Positions 7,054 through 10,429 of a stretch of DNA of 10,429 bases are shown here, in pieces (positions within the stretch are counted from its first letter, which is position 1; each line of letters opens with the position of its first letter). Origin of the DNA: Geobacteraceae bacterium. Its GTDB lineage: Bacteria; Desulfobacterota; Desulfuromonadia; Desulfuromonadales; Desulfuromonadaceae. Under the pieces are notes generated by a model that was not told the DNA's origin, did no database searches, and saw nothing but the letters and a program-made list of their open reading frames with translations. The translations under genes were made by a program, and so were the position numbers. The stretch spans positions 1 to 10,429 of the forward strand of contig JAIVHC010000198.1 in assembly GCA_020201305.1 (NCBI GenBank). The letters run 5' to 3'.

Positions 7054-8346
7054 TCAAACTCTAGATAACAGAGTGCGCGCGTCGGTTATAACTCCGGTTA
7101 CAGCGGTTGCCGCTGCCGTTGCCGGACTCATGAGGTGGACCATGCCACCCTTACCCATACGTCCGTTGAAGTTACGGTTACTTGTGGAGGCACACACCTC
7201 ACCGGGGGCCAACACACCGTTACTCATCCCCAGACAGGCTCCGCAGGTAGGATTGGTGACACAAAAACCGGACTGCATAAAAATATCAATCAGTCCCTCC
7301 TCCAAAGCCTGACGGAAAATCTTGGGTGTCGCTGGCGACACCACTCCACGTACTGAGTCAGCAATGGTGCGTCCATCAAGTATTTTTGCCGCTACACGCA
7401 GATCTTCGATCCGCCCGTTGGTACAGGTTCCAATGTAGACCTGATCAACCCTGGCACCTGCCAGCTCACTTACCGGCTTGACGCAGTCAGGCTTGTAGTC
7501 GTAGCTGACCTGAGGCTCGAGATCAGAGAGATCAAAATCAAGAATCTGTTTGTATTCCGCATCCGGGTCGGAATGCCATTGCTTAAAATCATCTACCGCA
7601 GCCTCTTTATTTGGATATTCGTCCTGAATAAAGGGCCAGAGATAATCTGCGGTAATTTCATCCGGCATACAGATCCCGCATGTACCGCCAGCCTCAATCG
7701 CCATATTGCACAGGGTCATGCGCGCTTCCATGCTCATACCCTCTGTAACAGGTCCGGCAAACTCCAGCACCGCATCCGTTGCACCATTTACCCCCAGCTT
7801 AGCGATAACATGCAAAATAACATCTTTGGAGTATACTCCCGGCTTCAGACCCCCACGCAGATTCACGCGGATAGTAGCCGGGTGGCGGAATGCGCACACT
7901 CCCTTTAATATTCCGACCTCAAGGTCGGTGGTTCCCACCCCGGCAGCAAAGGCTCCAAAAGCGCCATGGGTACAGGTATGGCTATCCCCCATGATCACGG
8001 TAAATCCCGGGCGGATGTAGCCTTTCTCAGGAAAGAGTGCATGGCATACCCCGTTCCTGCCCACATCGAAGAAATCCTCCAGCTCATGGCGCCGTGCCCA
8101 CTCGCGAATCATCTTCGCCTGTATTGCAGTCTTGGTATCTTTTGAAGGGGTAACGTGGTCAATAACGGCCTTTATTTTACTTTTATCGAACACCCGATCC
8201 TTGCCACGCCATTCGAGATCAGCGATGGCGACCGGCGTAGTGATTTCATGGCACAGCACACGGTCGAGATTCAGCACCTTGGCGCCCTCAAAAGGTTCAT
8301 CCCGCAAGTGTGAGGCAAATATTTTGTCCGCGATTGTCTTGCCCAT
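7054..8346 (-). CDS. leuC: 3-isopropylmalate dehydratase large subunit
   Basis: LeuC is the iron-sulphur subunit of isopropylmalate isomerase and works with LeuD. The 430-residue product matches the shorter LeuC group (about 420-430 residues), also found in archaea and many deltaproteobacteria, rather than the E. coli type of about 466. GDSHTCTHGAFGAFAAGVG spans residues 120-138. The [4Fe-4S] cysteines are Cys308 in GTCTNGR and Cys368 and Cys371 in NPTCGACLG. The C-terminal SNRNFNGRMG motif (389-398) is present. The ATG at 8346 has AGGAGA five bases upstream. The group also contains homoaconitase-type enzymes, but the leuA and leuD neighbours make the leucine role much the more likely. It follows leuA after a 171-base spacer with two hairpins. 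Confidence 0.97.
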   Translation of the reverse strand: MGKTIADKIFASHLRDEPFEGAKVLNLDRVLCHEITTPVAIADLEWRGKDRVFDKSKIKAVIDHVTPSKDTKTAIQAKMIREWARRHELEDFFDVGRNGVCHALFPEKGYIRPGFTVIMGDSHTCTHGAFGAFAAGVGTTDLEVGILKGVCAFRHPATIRVNLRGGLKPGVYSKDVILHVIAKLGVNGATDAVLEFAGPVTEGMSMEARMTLCNMAIEAGGTCGICMPDEITADYLWPFIQDEYPNKEAAVDDFKQWHSDPDAEYKQILDFDLSDLEPQVSYDYKPDCVKPVSELAGARVDQVYIGTCTNGRIEDLRVAAKILDGRTIADSVRGVVSPATPKIFRQALEEGLIDIFMQSGFCVTNPTCGACLGMSNGVLAPGEVCASTSNRNFNGRMGKGGMVHLMSPATAAATAVTGVITDARTLLSRV

Positions 8347-8380
8347 AGTCTCTCCTGCATTTGCATATACACGTTAATAT

Positions 8381-8395
8381 TCCGGGAAGCCCGGA
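8381..8395 (-). repeat. Short GC-rich hairpin upstream of leuC
   Basis: TCCGGG (8381-8386) and CCCGGA (8390-8395) form a perfect 6-bp stem with a three-base loop, about 35 bases ahead of the leuC start. It has no T-tract. It stands beside a larger hairpin and may mark an RNA processing or stabilising site at the 5' end of leuCD. Confidence 0.5.
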
Positions 8396-8403
8396 CAAAC
8401 ATA

Positions 8404-8439
8404 AGGCAGGACGCAATCTTACTCAATTACGTCCTGCCT
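8404..8439 (-). repeat. 10-bp perfect hairpin in the leuA-leuC spacer
   Basis: AGGCAGGACG (8404-8413) pairs exactly with CGTCCTGCCT (8430-8439). Beyond one mismatch, three more A/T pairs extend the stem inward. On the minus strand it is followed by TTATGTTTG, which is T-rich but not a clear T-run. It may be a weak terminator or attenuator between leuA and leuCD, or a stability element. Confidence 0.6.
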
Positions 8440-8517
8440 AACCTTAGCGTTACTATAGCGAAAAATTACATCAAAATACATCCTGAACTGCATCCAGTCC
8501 AGATTGGCTATTCAAAA

Positions 8518-10056
8518 TTAGATATTTACCTGAGTACGTTTTTTGATAGAGACGATCTTATTCAAAGCGTTGATATACGCCTTCGCTGCAGCGACAATGA
8601 TATCGGAATGCGCTCCCTGACCCAACTGCTCGCGTCCATCTTTTTCCAGACGGACCGTACACTCTCCCTGAGCGTCCGTACCGCCAGTAATTGCACCTAC
8701 AGAAAAATGGAGCAGATGGGCGTCGGTTCCGGTCAGGGCTTTAATCGCTTTAAAGGTCGCATCAACAGGCCCATCCCCCATTTCTGCACGTTTAACCACT
8801 TCGCCATCTACCTCCATCTGCACCGTAGCCGTGGGAGCGGCAAAAGAACCGGACGAGACGCTGATTTGAAGCAACTTATAACATTCGGGCACCCGGATAA
8901 TTTCGTCGGCAATGATCGCATCGAGATCTTCATCAAAAATCTCCTTCTTCATATCTGCCAGGTCTTTAAAACGCACAAAGGCCTTCTGGATATCCTCCGT
9001 GGAGAGGCTGTATCCCAAATCCTGCAGACGCATGGTAAATGCATGCCGGCCGGAGTGCTTGCCCAACACCAGCTTATTCTGATTCAGCCCGATCGATTCC
9101 GGAGTCATGATTTCATAGGTTGATTTGTCCATCAACACCCCATGCTGATGGATACCCGCTTCATGCGCGAAGGCATTGGCACCCACAACGGCTTTATTCG
9201 CCTGTACCTGCAAACCGGTTACCGTAGTCAACAGGCGGCTGGTAGCATAAATATGCTCAGTAACAACGTCGGTACTGAAAGGGAGGATATCCTGCCGTGT
9301 GCGCAGGGTCATTACCACCTCTTCGAGTGAGCAATTACCCGCGCGCTCCCCGATACCGTTAATGGTGCACTCGACCTGCCTGGCCCCGGCCTGAACCGCA
9401 GCAAGAGAATTAGCCACCGCAAGCCCCAGATCGTTGTGGCAGTGTACAGAGATAACGGCCTGCTCGATATTAGGAACATTGTTCTTCAGATACTCAATAA
9501 TGTCATAGTACTCCGACGGAATGGTGTACCCAACCGTATCCGGGATATTTACCGTTTTCGCACCCGCCTCAATTACTGCCTCAATCACACGGGCCAGAAA
9601 CGGCAGCCTGGTACGTACTGCGTCCTCGGCTGAGAATTCTACATTCCTGGTGTATCCAGCGGCTCGTTTAACCGCTTTTACTGCAGCTTCAACAACCTCA
9701 TCCTCACTCATTTTAAGCTTGTACTTCATATGGATTTCACTGGTGGCGATAAAGGTATGAATGCGTCCCCGGTCTCCTGCATACTGCAGCGCTTCCCACG
9801 CGCGGTCAATATCACCATCACTCGCTCGGGCAAGGCCGGATATCTGAGGGCCTTTTATGGTCTGCGAAATCCGCTTGACCGCTTCAAAATCACCTTGTGA
9901 CGCAATGGGGAAACCTGCCTCTATTACATCGACGTTCATCTTTTCCAGTTGGGCGGCAATACGCAATTTTTCATCAATGTTCATGCTCGCGCCCGGTGAC
10001 TGTTCTCCATCGCGCAACGTGGTATCAAAAATTATGATCTTTTTTCTATCGCTCAT
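8518..10056 (-). CDS. leuA: 2-isopropylmalate synthase
   Basis: LeuA condenses acetyl-CoA with 2-oxoisovalerate, the first committed step of leucine synthesis. The 512-residue product fits the bacterial LeuA1 length. The N-terminal catalytic TIM barrel has FDTTLRDGEQSPGASM (residues 10-25), the metal-binding HCHNDLG (205-211), and GERAGNCSLEE (236-246). The middle region has the AHEAGIHQHGVL motif near 316. After about residue 390 comes the regulatory domain that binds leucine, ending with AHSDIIVAAAKAYINALN. The last domain and the neighbours argue against homocitrate or citramalate synthase. The ATG at 10056 has GGGAGAGA about five bases upstream. The gene lies 171 bases behind the T-box terminator, so its transcription should depend on uncharged tRNA-Leu, with feedback inhibition by leucine added at the protein level. 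Confidence 0.97.
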   Translation of the reverse strand: MSDRKKIIIFDTTLRDGEQSPGASMNIDEKLRIAAQLEKMNVDVIEAGFPIASQGDFEAVKRISQTIKGPQISGLARASDGDIDRAWEALQYAGDRGRIHTFIATSEIHMKYKLKMSEDEVVEAAVKAVKRAAGYTRNVEFSAEDAVRTRLPFLARVIEAVIEAGAKTVNIPDTVGYTIPSEYYDIIEYLKNNVPNIEQAVISVHCHNDLGLAVANSLAAVQAGARQVECTINGIGERAGNCSLEEVVMTLRTRQDILPFSTDVVTEHIYATSRLLTTVTGLQVQANKAVVGANAFAHEAGIHQHGVLMDKSTYEIMTPESIGLNQNKLVLGKHSGRHAFTMRLQDLGYSLSTEDIQKAFVRFKDLADMKKEIFDEDLDAIIADEIIRVPECYKLLQISVSSGSFAAPTATVQMEVDGEVVKRAEMGDGPVDATFKAIKALTGTDAHLLHFSVGAITGGTDAQGECTVRLEKDGREQLGQGAHSDIIVAAAKAYINALNKIVSIKKRTQVNI

Positions 10057-10227
10057 TTTGTCTCTCCCGGTTTTTTGCCATTACAGTGCAAAGGGCGGCT
10101 TATGAAATGCGATTCTGATATTCTAACATACTGACTTTTAACGGCCAGGCCACCTAGGTCCGATTCCACATAACCACCCCCTTTCACAGGATTGACTGGA
10201 TACGAACTTTTTGCGTTTGAACCAAAT
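10057..10227 (-). other. leuA 5' untranslated region after the T-box terminator
   Basis: These 171 bases lie between the T-box terminator and leuA. I see no second terminator. A purine-rich AAAGGGGGTGG precedes ATGTGGAATCGGACCTAG, a five-codon frame, and an overlapping GTG frame of 38 codons ends in the TGA that overlaps the leuA ATG. Neither resembles a leucine-rich leader peptide, and the T-box already explains the control. Confidence 0.4.
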
Positions 10228-10267
10228 AAAAAAGCCCCCTCCTCTGTATATTTACATACAGGGGCGA
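10228..10267 (-). terminator. T-box-controlled intrinsic terminator ahead of leuA
   Basis: On the minus strand CTGTAT and ATACAG (10261-10256 and 10249-10244) form the inner stem. GCCC and GGGC-type sequence forms the outer stem with a purine-rich bulge, followed by six T (10233-10228). Its 5' arm overlaps the 3' arm of the antiterminator (10259-10267), so the two folds exclude each other, as a T-box switch requires. Confidence 0.88.
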
Positions 10268-10429
10268 GAGCTTAAAACTTCGCGGTACCACCCTGATTCC
10301 ATCCTTCGAAACATCCTGAAGAATGCTCACTTAGCCGGTTACGTTGGCCCTACGGCAGCGACTAGTTTCTATCCCCAGTAAGAAGATAGGGTTCATCACC
10401 ACAGCTCCAAGGCGAGTTCAATGCTGTTC
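10228..10429 (-). ncRNA. Leucine-specific T-box riboswitch leader (5' part outside window)
   Basis: A T-box leader senses uncharged tRNA and lets transcription proceed. Here AGGGTGGTACCGCG (10294-10281 on the minus strand) is a perfect T-box core. The antiterminator can form from CAGGG with CCCTG (10295-10291, 10263-10259) and GCGA with TCGC (10283-10280, 10267-10264). Between them is the canonical seven-base bulge UGGUACC. The UGGU would pair with tRNA ending ACCA, so a discriminator A, as tRNA-Leu has. Just before lies an 8-bp stem III with one G-U pair (10300-10307 and 10318-10325). Further upstream GAA-CUC-GCC at about 10420-10411 looks like the 3' side of the specifier loop, with CUC (Leu) at 10416-10414. 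The 5' side of stem I and the promoter lie beyond the window. The T-box assignment is firm; the specifier is likely, and fits leuA downstream. Confidence 0.93.

Noticed and set aside
10054..10170. 38-codon GTG frame whose TGA overlaps the leuA ATG
   Set aside because: The overlap would allow translational coupling, but the product is not leucine-rich, the start is GTG, and a frame this short is expected by chance.
10153..10170. Five-codon frame MWNRT after a GGGGGTGG sequence
   Set aside because: The ribosome-binding sequence looks good, but so short a frame has no leucine codon and no linked attenuator; chance is sufficient.
1..10429. CRISPR array, insertion sequence, phage or defence genes, tRNA or rRNA
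   Set aside because: No regularly spaced repeats, transposase, integrase or RNA gene signatures were seen; apart from the pseudogene and spacers, the window is housekeeping metabolism and translation.

Overview
The window is a compact, almost entirely minus-strand gene cluster: leuA, leuC, leuD, a leuB-asd reading frame, a broken second asd-like gene, truA, rplM, rpsI, a terminator, and the first 311 codons of argC. Read 5' to 3' on the minus strand it starts at the right edge with a leucine T-box leader and ends at the left edge inside argC. The gene order, the LeuC subtype and a T-box in front of leuA suggest a deltaproteobacterium in the broad sense (Desulfuromonadales-like). That assignment rests on recall of gene order and of T-box distribution, not on a search.

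Right part (about 6250-10429): a T-box element with a recognisable specifier CUC, a stem III, the UGGUACC bulge, the antiterminator arms and a terminator with a T6 tract. It precedes leuA, followed by leuC and leuD, the two subunits of isopropylmalate isomerase. Spacers of 171 nt (leuA-leuC) and about 230 nt (leuD-leuB) hold strong hairpins without U-tracts.

Middle (3086-6249): LeuB (3-isopropylmalate dehydrogenase) reads without a stop into an E. coli-type aspartate-semialdehyde dehydrogenase, giving a 735-residue polypeptide. The asd start codon and its Shine-Dalgarno sequence are still present inside the frame, and one G fewer in a GGGG run would restore a leuB stop. Just downstream lies a second Asd relative (USG-1-like). 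It has lost its catalytic Cys, is frameshifted at a GGGGG run, and appears to lack about 55 residues at the same point. I call it a pseudogene.

Left part (1-3085): truA (tRNA pseudouridine synthase), rplM and rpsI (L13 and S9) complete the run. A 412-nt non-coding spacer with a perfect, symmetrical terminator then separates them from argC.

Together the genes take 2-oxoisovalerate to leucine (LeuA, LeuCD, LeuB), supply aspartate semialdehyde for lysine, threonine and methionine (Asd), make two ribosomal proteins and a tRNA modifier, and provide an arginine-pathway reductase (ArgC). The leucine part should be controlled by tRNA-Leu charging through the T-box.

The points most worth following are the leuB-asd fusion with its retained internal start, the decaying Asd paralogue beside it, and the T-box. 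I see no CRISPR array, insertion sequence, phage gene, tRNA or rRNA, and no wholly unknown multigene system.
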